Below, one piece after another: positions 7,768-15,878 of a stretch of 22,907 nucleotides of DNA. Position 1 is the first letter of the stretch. Each line of letters starts with the position of its first letter. Source of the DNA: a virus; the IMG/VR virus record IMGVR_UViG_3300017706_001672, positions 1 through 22,907 of that record. One strand, 5' to 3'. The translations under genes were made by a program, and so were the position numbers. Under the pieces are notes generated by a model. It was not told where the DNA came from. It saw only the letters and a program-made list of their open reading frames with translations, and did no database searches.

Positions 7768-9169
7768 AAAATCTCTGGAACTTATCGATATTGCTCTTAA
7801 TGTAAGTGATATATACTCCATTAATGACTTATCTTATAATATAGTTGCACACGATGTAGGAACTGTTTTTGATAATAGAATAGATGAACTAAGAACCAAA
7901 TGGTTGTTCAGTAAAACTGGTCTTTATAACGGAGTAGTTGATAATAAGTACGCTATGGCTAGGATATTTGAATACCTATTTCATGGTGACTTCAATAAAA
8001 GTCTCAGACAGAGGCTGAACATAGTACAAGAGATGTTTAAAGTTGATTTTAAATCTAATGTACCTATACATATAACTTTAGGACCAAATTTTTATGATAA
8101 AAGTGATAATCCACCGTATAGAGAGTATACCTTAGATTTTGATGACCCGTCTACTTTTGATGACTTTAACGTGATTGTACACCCAGGACAAACCAGAGCA
8201 CAAGCCAGTGTATTCTGCAAACGTAACTTAGATAACGTTTTACTATACATTCCTAAAGTATATAAAGATATAATTAAAATTAAAAATTTTCCAAAACATA
8301 CAAAAGTTACCGGAGAAAAAGAATTATCTAAGTGTTATAGTACGTTTGTGCATAAACAAGAAAACAGGACAATAGATTTACAGTTTAGAGGACTAGGCGA
8401 TGATATAGGTAATAATTTAAAATTTCATAAGCAGAGAGTTGTTGGGTACCCTCATAGGTACCATAAGATATACATACTTAAAGCTTGTGCAATACAGGTA
8501 GAAGGTAAAGAAGAACATCCTAGTCACTACTACTTAGAACAATCTTTTATCTCCTTCAATAAATTCTGTCAAATATTTCACAGAAACGAGTATACTTTAT
8601 ATACTTCACTTGACGGACCTCAAGCTAAAACATTATTCTTTGAAAACACTAATAGATTATTTTCCCTTAGTTCAAATAAAATAAAATACCACCCTAAAAG
8701 AATATTCAATATATTAGAAAGTACAGATGCAATACCTCCAGCACGCTCTATATATTTTACTTCTAAAATGATTAATTCATTTGATGATGAAAAAATTAAA
8801 CCATTCATAAAAGCTTTACAAGATGTTTATGATCAGCACCGTGGTCCATTAGACTATGAAACTAGAAAAGATATCCCAGATACCCCTTCCAGTATACACT
8901 ACCCGTTAGTAAGTGTAGATAAACGATTTGATTATGAAAGTATAGCTCAAAAGCAAGACTATAAAGGTTTCGCAGTATGGTATAACCCTACAGGAAAACC
9001 AAAACTTTACAGAGATTTTTACGAACTACTTTTTTTCACCTGTGAGTCTATCTCTTGTACTATAAGTGAAAATAAAGAACTTGCTATAATTAACTGTGAA
9101 CATGAATACTGGAAAACAGGAAAGAATTACAAAGAATGGATATTAACAGAAATTATGTATAATGATTAG
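7751..9169 (+). CDS. Protein of unknown function with a possible GxxR (ParB-like) segment
   Basis: I do not recognise this 472-residue protein. It has no obvious signal peptide, membrane segment or repeat, and it is the second longest complete enzyme-sized product in the block. Residues 138-168 read DFNVIVHPGQTRAQASVF followed by hydrophobic DNVLLYIPK. This resembles in spacing the RGTHRAF...DVPIILQY segment of the proteins at 346-1818 and 2473-3312, with threonine replacing histidine. That similarity is short and may be coincidence. The C-terminal third is rich in aromatic residues. The ATG at 7751 overlaps the aminotransferase stop by 17 bases, and the stop overlaps the dehydrogenase start by 8, so it belongs to the same co-translated pathway. 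Confidence 0.6.
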   Translation: MIKFTKKSLELIDIALNVSDIYSINDLSYNIVAHDVGTVFDNRIDELRTKWLFSKTGLYNGVVDNKYAMARIFEYLFHGDFNKSLRQRLNIVQEMFKVDFKSNVPIHITLGPNFYDKSDNPPYREYTLDFDDPSTFDDFNVIVHPGQTRAQASVFCKRNLDNVLLYIPKVYKDIIKIKNFPKHTKVTGEKELSKCYSTFVHKQENRTIDLQFRGLGDDIGNNLKFHKQRVVGYPHRYHKIYILKACAIQVEGKEEHPSHYYLEQSFISFNKFCQIFHRNEYTLYTSLDGPQAKTLFFENTNRLFSLSSNKIKYHPKRIFNILESTDAIPPARSIYFTSKMINSFDDEKIKPFIKALQDVYDQHRGPLDYETRKDIPDTPSSIHYPLVSVDKRFDYESIAQKQDYKGFAVWYNPTGKPKLYRDFYELLFFTCESISCTISENKELAIINCEHEYWKTGKNYKEWILTEIMYND

Positions 9170-9983
9170 AATAGGATTTTTAACACCGTATCAACACTTA
9201 CCAGAATTTACTAGTTTTGCAAAGAAAAATTTTAAATGTATTAACATGGTTGGCTTACCAAAAGATAAGCTGAAAATTTTTAAAAGTGTAGATTATTTAT
9301 TTGCAGCTCCAAATTATCTCAAATATATAATAGAGCAAAAAGATATAGAAGGAACAAACATAAAAGGAATAATTACTCCTTCTACTGGCGACAATCATAT
9401 AAACGTTTCTATACCGGTCATTTCTATAAAGAATGATAGTATATTAAAAGAGATATACTCTACCGCAGAGCATAACCTATACTTATGCTTAGCTCTACCT
9501 AGGGAGATAGGAAACATAGTAGAATTAAAAGAAAAAACTTTAGGTATTTTAGGGTACGGTAGACTAGGTAAAATATTAGAGAAAATAGCTAAACCGTTAT
9601 TTAAATCAGTATTAAAAGCAGATTTAGATTTCATAGATGATGATTTTTTTAATAATACTGATTTTTTAAGTGTCAATATCGATTATAGAAAGTCAAACAT
9701 AGAGTATATAAATGAAGAATATGTTGGAAAGTTCAGAAAAAATATCTATATTGTTAATACAAGCCGTGGTGAAGTCGTTGACGAAGGAGATATAGTAAAA
9801 TTACTATACGATGGTAAATTATTAGGATACGGTACTGATGTTATACAGGAAGAACATACCTCTAAAGCTACCGTACTTAAATGTTATCATGATAATCGTA
9901 TATTCATTACTAAGCATGTAGGAGGCACAGCTATTGAAGCACAAGAGAAAGCATATAAACAAACATTAAGTAAAATACTATGA
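9162..9983 (+). CDS. D-isomer-specific 2-hydroxyacid dehydrogenase family protein
   Basis: This 273-residue protein carries the NAD-binding loop LGILGYGRLGK (127-137), the catalytic arginine in NTSRGEVVDEGD (R202), an acidic residue in GTDVIQEEHT (E231 in the expected place) and the catalytic histidine in TKHVGGTAIEAQ (H252, canonical 'PHIGGxTxEA'). These are the signatures of the family including phosphoglycerate dehydrogenase and PdxB. It would interconvert a 2-hydroxy acid and a 2-keto acid with NAD(P). It is about 40-60 residues shorter than usual, and the N-terminal substrate-binding half is the short part. Next to a PLP aminotransferase two genes upstream, it could provide a keto acid for transamination. 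That pairing is inference. Confidence 0.88.
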   Translation: MIRIGFLTPYQHLPEFTSFAKKNFKCINMVGLPKDKLKIFKSVDYLFAAPNYLKYIIEQKDIEGTNIKGIITPSTGDNHINVSIPVISIKNDSILKEIYSTAEHNLYLCLALPREIGNIVELKEKTLGILGYGRLGKILEKIAKPLFKSVLKADLDFIDDDFFNNTDFLSVNIDYRKSNIEYINEEYVGKFRKNIYIVNTSRGEVVDEGDIVKLLYDGKLLGYGTDVIQEEHTSKATVLKCYHDNRIFITKHVGGTAIEAQEKAYKQTLSKIL

Positions 9984-10486
9984 CTTTAGAGACTTTTGAA
10001 AAATATAAACCTGCATTTGACTATATTACGAAAAACCGTCCTATGCATATATTAGAATATGGAGGAGGACAAAGTACCTACTATATCAACGAACATTTAG
10101 ATAACTTAGGATACGGAGGAAAAGTAACAGCTTTTGAAGATAATCCTGAATTCTATAATTATGCAGTAGAAAAAGGGTGGAATACAAAAGATAGTATTAA
10201 ATTAGCTAATATTGAAATGATTGACTACGATGAAGGTATAGTTAGATACATACATACTCTAGATGAAGTCAAAGATGTTGATTTTATTATACTAGACGGT
10301 CCTGATTACCGAATACATACTCAATCAAATGGTACTCCTTCTGGTACCACCGATAATATACAGGTACTAACAAACGAATTAGGTAGAGATATCCCTTTTT
10401 GGATAGAAGGAAGAATAGGCTGTCAGGAATACTATAGGGATTTAGGTTTTAATATGGTAACAGAATGGGACGAAGTAAAGGGATAA
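9980..10486 (+). CDS. Class I SAM-dependent methyltransferase-like protein
   Basis: This small protein of 168 residues has the Rossmann-like features of class I methyltransferases. HILEYGGGQST (23-33) corresponds to motif I (E/DxGxGxS). VTAFEDNPEFY (49-59) has the acidic residue that binds the SAM ribose. DVDFIILDGPDYR (99-111) is the fourth-strand motif. The C-terminal FWIEGRIGCQEYYRDLGF is compatible with the late beta hairpin. The length is short for a full methyltransferase, and the middle region after residue 110 is abbreviated. It could methylate a sugar hydroxyl or a small precursor, or bind SAM without that activity. The start overlaps the dehydrogenase stop as ATGA, and the next gene begins 22 bases before its end. 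Confidence 0.65.
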   Translation: MTLETFEKYKPAFDYITKNRPMHILEYGGGQSTYYINEHLDNLGYGGKVTAFEDNPEFYNYAVEKGWNTKDSIKLANIEMIDYDEGIVRYIHTLDEVKDVDFIILDGPDYRIHTQSNGTPSGTTDNIQVLTNELGRDIPFWIEGRIGCQEYYRDLGFNMVTEWDEVKG

Positions 10487-11301
10487 AAAAATTAGTAAGT
10501 TTCGGGTGTAGTTTTGTAGAAGGAGCTGCTATTACCGATAAAGTAGGACATTGGGTAGGCAAAAGATATGCTTTTCCAACTACTATAAGTTCTGAACTTG
10601 GTGTTACTGACTATAAAAACTATGGACATTCTGGTTACGGTAATGAATCTATACTAAGAAGTATTCATCGTCACTTTAAACAGGATATTGACCATTCAGA
10701 CACTCTAGTAATTATTGGACTATCAGGTATTACTAGGCATGAAATTTACTCTAACTACCAACAAAAGCATTACGATAATCATCTTTTTGATTATAAACAA
10801 CGCGATAATAATGACGTCTTTGCTTATAAACGTAGAGCTAAAAAATGGTTAGGAAAAGAAGCATTATGGGTAGATTTTAAAACTTATATTCATATAGAAC
10901 AGAAATACTTTTTTGACCTTGCTTCAAAACAAGAAAAGCTCCAATGGCAGATTAGCCACTTAGACGGTTACTTTAAAAATAAAGGTATTAAGTATGTTTT
11001 ATTTAATAGTATAGAAGATAATTTAGGAGATATAAAAAAAGACATAAACTACCTTAGTTTAGTTAATGTTAATGAACACAAAGATGTTAGTTTATCTGGT
11101 ATAACTAATATAGAAGATACATGGAACATTAAATTAAGGTTACAGCATTATTACAATGTAAATAAAAACTTTAATATAGAAAAATTCAGAAGCCAAAAAC
11201 CTCCTTACGGTAAGTACTACTGTGCTGGACACCCATCACCTAATGCTCATAAGGAGTTAGCAAATACAATATTAAAATATATAGATGAAAATAATATCTG
11301 A
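10465..11301 (+). CDS. SGNH-hydrolase-like protein, paralogue 2 of 3
   Basis: This 278-residue protein carries VSFGCSFVEGAA (11-22, nucleophile S16), KNYGHSGYGNES (51-62, block II), LVIIGLSGITRHEIY (81-95, in the place of block III) and a C-terminal AGHPSPNAHKELA (254-266) that supplies the histidine of the 'HPSxxGH' block. It is closest to the protein at 12890-13669, which shares the I-G-[LW]-S-x-I-x-R strand, and more distant from 5895-6782. A classical block III asparagine is replaced in both. An O-acyl esterase or transferase role on the glycan is likely but untested. No export signal is seen. The ATG at 10465 lies inside the methyltransferase gene (22-base overlap), and the sequence between it and the block I motif is short, supporting this start. 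Confidence 0.7.
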   Translation: MGRSKGIKKLVSFGCSFVEGAAITDKVGHWVGKRYAFPTTISSELGVTDYKNYGHSGYGNESILRSIHRHFKQDIDHSDTLVIIGLSGITRHEIYSNYQQKHYDNHLFDYKQRDNNDVFAYKRRAKKWLGKEALWVDFKTYIHIEQKYFFDLASKQEKLQWQISHLDGYFKNKGIKYVLFNSIEDNLGDIKKDINYLSLVNVNEHKDVSLSGITNIEDTWNIKLRLQHYYNVNKNFNIEKFRSQKPPYGKYYCAGHPSPNAHKELANTILKYIDENNI

Positions 11302-12118
11302 GTTATGTCAAAATCACAACGGTGATAGAGATTTATTAGAAAGAATGGTTAAAAATGCTGCAGTATGTAGCGATATAGTTAAGATACAATCCATAAAAGC
11401 TAATACATTTACTTATAGAAAGGAGTATGAAGAATATAGACCATACGAACCAGAGTTTGTTAGATTAAAAGGTTTAGAGTTATCTAGAATAGATGAAGAA
11501 TTTTTTATCTTTAAATGTATGGAGTATGGAGTTGAATCAATGACTACTATATTTGTTCCTCAACACGCTCCTAGGTTTAACGAATTAGGTTACGATAACT
11601 TAAAACTATCAGGCTACTCTATTCCTGCATTTGATTATGGTAAAAAATTAAAAAGCTTTAAGTTTAAAAGATTATTTTTTTCAACTTCAAGTTTAACTAT
11701 AGAAGAGATAAAACAAACTGTTAAGAATTTAAATGAGATGGGGATTGAGTACTATATGTTACAATGCACATGTGTATACCCAACTCCTCTATCTAAACTT
11801 AACTTACAAAATATAAATTACTTTAGAGATAAACTAGGAGTTAAGAATGTTGGATTAAGTGATCATACTAATCCTCATGAAGATAACCTACTATCTTCTA
11901 AGTTAGCTATATTTCAAGGTATAGACGTATTAGAAAGGCATTTTACTGTACTTAATATAGATGAAACTAGAGACGGTAAAGTATCAGTTACTCCAAAGAT
12001 GATGTCAGAGATAAAAAGATTTAGTACTTTATCAAAAGATGATCAGTATCGTGAACTTAACGAGTTCAACGAACAACAAATATTTAATCACGATTATTAT
12101 AGAGGAAGATTTAAATGA
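11285..12118 (+). CDS. NeuB-like nonulosonate synthase lacking the SAF domain
   Basis: This 277-residue protein has the TIM-barrel motifs of N-acetylneuraminate/pseudaminate/legionaminate synthases: ISELCQNHNGD (4-14), VKIQS (32-36, active-site lysine), LQCTCVYPTP (159-168), VGLSDHT (189-195) and LERHFT (216-221). These enzymes condense phosphoenolpyruvate with a six-carbon N-acetyl sugar to give a nine-carbon acidic sugar. Characterised members are about 340-350 residues and end in an antifreeze-like SAF domain that caps the partner active site. Here the protein stops right after the barrel, so that domain is absent. The usual GPDH-type motif near the end is altered to TRDGKVSVTP. The CMP-sugar-synthetase-like gene at 1815 is a possible partner. 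The start overlaps the SGNH gene by 17 bases. Confidence 0.85.
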   Translation: MKIISELCQNHNGDRDLLERMVKNAAVCSDIVKIQSIKANTFTYRKEYEEYRPYEPEFVRLKGLELSRIDEEFFIFKCMEYGVESMTTIFVPQHAPRFNELGYDNLKLSGYSIPAFDYGKKLKSFKFKRLFFSTSSLTIEEIKQTVKNLNEMGIEYYMLQCTCVYPTPLSKLNLQNINYFRDKLGVKNVGLSDHTNPHEDNLLSSKLAIFQGIDVLERHFTVLNIDETRDGKVSVTPKMMSEIKRFSTLSKDDQYRELNEFNEQQIFNHDYYRGRFK

Positions 12119-12906
12119 AAATAAGTTTTATTATATGTTATAGTTCAACCTGGCCAATGACTGTGTTCGATAAAGAAATGCATCCAGAGGTCGATAAAGA
12201 GTTAGACAAAAAAATACTGGAACAAACCAATAGACTAATCAAACAGATATTAGGATTTAGAAATCTAGCTAAAGAGATTATACTAGTTGATAATTCTAAT
12301 GATTTTGTTACTGATATTAATTCGGATCATCTATTTGTCATAAAAGGAGCAGAAGTAACTGAAGATAATAATCAAGCTAAAATTACTGCTGAAGCATATG
12401 ATATAGGTATAAAACGTGCTAAAGGCACACACTTAGTTATTCAGCATAACGATACTCAATACTTAACTGATTACTATCCACCTGATGAATTATTTGTTGA
12501 CTTTGTAAAAACTTTAGACGATTTTAGATTAGAATATATTACAGTAGATACTAAACCATCAAAATCAGCAAGTCAAGAAGAAAGTTTTTATGCTGATTGT
12601 TACTGGTTTTTATGCAGAGCTGATTTTTATACCAAACACGATATTAAAGTAGGATATCTTAAAGGAGATAATAACCATGATGCTACTATTACTTGCATTA
12701 AAAAGAAATTAAAGTTCTTACATCTACCTGGTTACTATGAAATAGGCTTAGATATGAATCACCATATCAACTTAAGAAGGAATTACCCTGGACTAGGTAA
12801 GCTATCAGGAAACATACATACACTTTTTAATATCCCATTTCTATACCACTATAAAGGAGGAACTGGATTGGGCAACTTAATACATAAACATGATATTATT
12901 TACTAA
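12115..12906 (+). CDS. GT2-like (GT-A fold) glycosyltransferase
   Basis: This 263-residue protein begins with ISFIICYSS, and then has EIILVDNSND (54-63), the nucleotide-binding aspartate step of GT2 enzymes. GIKRAKGTHLVIQHNDTQYL (98-117) matches the 'G-x-x-x-A-x-G-x-x-hhh-hhDxD' segment, but the DxD is read as HND. The downstream segment contains CYWFLCRADFY and DNNHDAT, which sit where GT2 enzymes carry the ED catalytic-base motif. It probably transfers a sugar from a nucleotide donor on the cytoplasmic side. There is no C-terminal membrane segment, unlike many GT2 enzymes that act on lipid carriers. The overlap with both neighbours (4 and 17 bases) keeps it in the block. Confidence 0.72.
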   Translation: MKISFIICYSSTWPMTVFDKEMHPEVDKELDKKILEQTNRLIKQILGFRNLAKEIILVDNSNDFVTDINSDHLFVIKGAEVTEDNNQAKITAEAYDIGIKRAKGTHLVIQHNDTQYLTDYYPPDELFVDFVKTLDDFRLEYITVDTKPSKSASQEESFYADCYWFLCRADFYTKHDIKVGYLKGDNNHDATITCIKKKLKFLHLPGYYEIGLDMNHHINLRRNYPGLGKLSGNIHTLFNIPFLYHYKGGTGLGNLIHKHDIIY

Positions 12907-13669
12907 CGGAGATAGTTGGACACAAGGAGATTCCCCAGCACAGACTTTAAACTGGGAAGCAAAAAAAACATTAGATTGGTATAACATAGTTCCTTTTTTC
13001 GGGCAATTCTATAAACATATCAATGACAAAGGTAAAGCAGATCCAATGTTAAACACTAGAGCTGAATATAAATTCTATGATTCACCAGTCTGGCCAAAAG
13101 AATTAGGTTCTAGATTAGGAGTTGAAACTTGGAATGCTGGAAGATTAGGTGACGGTAATGCTGATATTAAAAGTTCTACTATACAAAGTATTGAATGGTT
13201 GAAAAAACAAGGTAAAAAAGATATATTCGCTGTTATAGGCTGGAGCAGTATAATAAGAGTTCCAATTTATACAGTCGATTGTGAAGGTAAAACACAATTA
13301 GACCAACAGAGACCTGATAAGTATGCAGCTGCTAATGAAATTTACCGTAGAACTAATCATATACAAAACGAGTTTTTACATCACATATTAGATCTTCAGA
13401 ATTATTTTAAAGTAAACAATGTTAATTATTTAATGTTTAATGCTTTTGATCATTTTTTAGATTTTGACAGACATTTTTTATCTTCTGCAATAGATAAAAC
13501 TAAATGGATTAATCATACAGTTAAACCAGCACATTTTAAAGAATACATTTTTCAAAAATTTAAATTGAATAACTGGAGTGAAAGTCCTTACTTCATAACA
13601 GCTCACCCTAGAGATGTTTCTCATAAAGCTTGGGCTAAGTACCTATATAATTACATACAATCATTATGA
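12890..13669 (+). CDS. SGNH-hydrolase-like protein, paralogue 3 of 3
   Basis: This 259-residue protein starts almost directly with block I: ILFTNGDSWTQGD (2-14) with the canonical G-D-S and nucleophile S9. TWNAGRLGDGNAD corresponds to block II, and FAVIGWSSIIRVPIY matches the strand of the relative at 10465 (VIIGLSGITRHEIY). The C-terminal ITAHPRDVSHKAWAKYL carries the HP-x-x-x-x-H pattern. Of the three SGNH genes in the window this one has the most standard GDS box. The expected activity is esterase or acyltransferase acting in the cytoplasm, perhaps tuning O-acetylation of the phage-made glycan. The start lies 17 bases inside the GT2-like gene, and the end overlaps the HAD-nucleotidyltransferase fusion by 4 bases. 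Confidence 0.75.
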   Translation: MILFTNGDSWTQGDSPAQTLNWEAKKTLDWYNIVPFFGQFYKHINDKGKADPMLNTRAEYKFYDSPVWPKELGSRLGVETWNAGRLGDGNADIKSSTIQSIEWLKKQGKKDIFAVIGWSSIIRVPIYTVDCEGKTQLDQQRPDKYAAANEIYRRTNHIQNEFLHHILDLQNYFKVNNVNYLMFNAFDHFLDFDRHFLSSAIDKTKWINHTVKPAHFKEYIFQKFKLNNWSESPYFITAHPRDVSHKAWAKYLYNYIQSL

Positions 13670-15042
13670 GTGCAATAAAGTTAATAATATTTGATTTAGA
13701 CGGAGTATTAGTAGAAGCTAAAAATATACATTTTGACGCTCTAAATGAAGCATTAACAAGTATCAACCCCGGTTATAAAATAGGTTGGTCAGAACATTTA
13801 AATACTTACGACGGTTTAAAGACATTTCAAAAACTAGATCTACTAACTAAAGAAAAAGGATTACCAGCTGAAGTACATAACGAAGTTTGGAATAAAAAAC
13901 AACAGTTAACATTGCGAAAACTTTCTGATTTAGAACCAAATGAAGATTTAATAGCTACATTTCAGTTACTTTATAAAGATGGTTTTAAACTAGCAGTGTG
14001 TTCTAACTCTATTAGAAGAACAGTACTTACTGTACTAGCTAAGCTTGGACTAATAGAGTATTTAGATCTTATCATATCAAATGAAGATGTTACTAATAGC
14101 AAACCACACCCAGAAATGTACTGGAAAGCTATCTCAACTATGAGTATGCTTCCCGAAGAAACTTTAATAGTAGAAGATTCTCCTTATGGATTACTTGCCG
14201 CCGCGAGAAGTAAATCGTATATTTTAAGAGTAAAGAATCCTAAAGAGGTAACATATAATAATATTATGAATAAAGTAGATACAGTAGATAACGGAGAGAA
14301 ACAAGCAACACCAGCTTGGAGAGACGATAACTTAACAGTACTTATTCCAATGGCAGGAGCAGGAAGTAGATTCGAACAAGCCGGGTATACTTTTCCCAAA
14401 CCTTTAATAGACGTTAAAGGTAAGCCAATGATTCAGGTAGTAACTGAAAATTTAAATATTAAGGCTAACTTTGTTTATGTAGTACAGAAAGCACATAGAA
14501 AGAAATATAATCTAGATACTCTTTTAAACTTAATAACTCCTAAATGTAAAATAGTCGAAGTAGAAGGAGTAACAGAAGGAGCAGCATGTACAGCTCTGCT
14601 AGCTAAGAAGTATATAGATAATGATAAACCTTTATTTTTTGCCAACTCAGATCAATTTGTTGAGTGGGACAGTAATGAATTTTTATATAAGATGAATGAA
14701 ACAGAGGCTGATGGCGGTATAGTTACATTCAAAGCTACTCATCCTAAGTGGTCATTTGCAAAAGTAAATGAGGAAGGATTAGTAACAGAGGTAGCAGAAA
14801 AAAATCCTATATCTGATACTGCTACAGTAGGATTTTACTATTGGAAAAAAGGATCTGATTTTGTTAAATATGCCGAAGAAATGATAGATAACAATATTAG
14901 AGTAAATAACGAATTTTACGTTTGCCCTGTATTCAATCAAGCTATTGAAGATAATAAAGCTATAAGAATATTCAACGTAGATAATATGTGGGGATTAGGA
15001 ACACCTGAAGATTTAAAATACTATTTAGAAAACATAAGATGA
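13666..15042 (+). CDS. Fused HAD phosphatase (beta-phosphoglucomutase-like) and nucleotidyltransferase
   Basis: This 458-residue protein has two enzymes in one chain. Residues 1-210 are a HAD protein of the beta-phosphoglucomutase/phosphatase group with an alpha-helical cap: IIFDLDGVLVEAK (7-19, D10 and D12), HFDALNEAL at the cap start, AVCSNS (motif II), SKPHPEMY (motif III lysine) and LIVEDSPYG (motif IV). Residues about 222-458 are a nucleotidyltransferase beginning LTVLIPMAGAGSRFEQAGY, with GKPMIQVVTENL, TEGAACTALL and FANSDQFVEWD. The latter half is paralogous to the stand-alone protein at 3617-4342. The fusion suggests that the phosphorylation state of one substrate is adjusted just before or after activation with a nucleotide. 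A linker of about 12 polar residues joins the domains. The gene following is again a glycosyltransferase-like one. Confidence 0.88.
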   Translation: MSAIKLIIFDLDGVLVEAKNIHFDALNEALTSINPGYKIGWSEHLNTYDGLKTFQKLDLLTKEKGLPAEVHNEVWNKKQQLTLRKLSDLEPNEDLIATFQLLYKDGFKLAVCSNSIRRTVLTVLAKLGLIEYLDLIISNEDVTNSKPHPEMYWKAISTMSMLPEETLIVEDSPYGLLAAARSKSYILRVKNPKEVTYNNIMNKVDTVDNGEKQATPAWRDDNLTVLIPMAGAGSRFEQAGYTFPKPLIDVKGKPMIQVVTENLNIKANFVYVVQKAHRKKYNLDTLLNLITPKCKIVEVEGVTEGAACTALLAKKYIDNDKPLFFANSDQFVEWDSNEFLYKMNETEADGGIVTFKATHPKWSFAKVNEEGLVTEVAEKNPISDTATVGFYYWKKGSDFVKYAEEMIDNNIRVNNEFYVCPVFNQAIEDNKAIRIFNVDNMWGLGTPEDLKYYLENIR

Positions 15043-15878
15043 AAATAGCAGTACTTATTAACGGTAGCGGAAAACATTTAGATATTACTCAACATCTATT
15101 TGGACATTGGAATAAACTCTATAAAAACATAAGTTTTGATTTCTACTTAGCTACTTGGCAAGATGAAATAGATTATACTAAATATAAATGGATAAAATCT
15201 TATGTAAGACTTAAAGAAGAGGCGTGTCCATATGATCTAAGCTCACACCCTAAAGGTCAGCACCAACCTCATTACTCATACTCCTTATATAAAGCAGATC
15301 AATTGAGAAAAGAATCAGGTATAGAGTATGATGGAGTATTTCAAACTAGATCAGATATTTTTATATTTAGAGAACTATTAGATTTACTTACTTCTCTGTA
15401 TACTATTAAACAAGGTATCAATCAAGATGTGAGTAATAGCCAAGTATCACCTAGAATAATGTTTACTGGAAGCGGAAATGAACTTCTCAACGGTAGGTTT
15501 TGGACTCAAGATTACTTTTTCTTTGGTCATCCAAAAGCATTCGATAAATTTTCTAATATGTTTATTGATGTATGGATTAAAAACGAATTACCTGATAGGT
15601 TAAAATTAATGCATGTAATGCAAGCAGAATATTTACATAAATTAGGAATATATAACAGTAGCATAGCTAATTACCCCGGTCATGCGGTACAAAGCGTACT
15701 CATAAGAGAAAAGCATCGTTTTGGTCATCATAGTACTCATACTGATGCAGGATGGGAAAAACAGCACCCTTCTCCTAGACAACTTAAAACTCTAATAGCT
15801 CAGAATGGACCAGAGCACTTATTAACTAGAGATATAGCACCTAAAGCTATCATATACTTTGAAAGCACAGATAAATAA
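15039..15878 (+). CDS. Glycosyltransferase-like protein, paralogue 2 of 3
   Basis: This 279-residue protein begins KIAVLINGSGKHL. It then has SFDFYLATWQDE (32-43), YDGVFQTRSDIFIF (97-110) and DYFFFGHPKAFD (158-169). These align in order with the protein at 4335-4982 (VDLFISSW, YIMWTRSEILF, FFGPSHIFD). The TRSD step is a candidate metal- or donor-binding acidic motif. It is longer than its relatives because of insertions between the elements and a histidine-rich C-terminal stretch around HRFGHHSTHTD. I infer a transferase using the product of the nucleotidyltransferase encoded immediately upstream, as the same gene order occurs around 3617-4982. No membrane segment is visible. Specificity is unknown. 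Confidence 0.6.
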   Translation: MKIAVLINGSGKHLDITQHLFGHWNKLYKNISFDFYLATWQDEIDYTKYKWIKSYVRLKEEACPYDLSSHPKGQHQPHYSYSLYKADQLRKESGIEYDGVFQTRSDIFIFRELLDLLTSLYTIKQGINQDVSNSQVSPRIMFTGSGNELLNGRFWTQDYFFFGHPKAFDKFSNMFIDVWIKNELPDRLKLMHVMQAEYLHKLGIYNSSIANYPGHAVQSVLIREKHRFGHHSTHTDAGWEKQHPSPRQLKTLIAQNGPEHLLTRDIAPKAIIYFESTDK

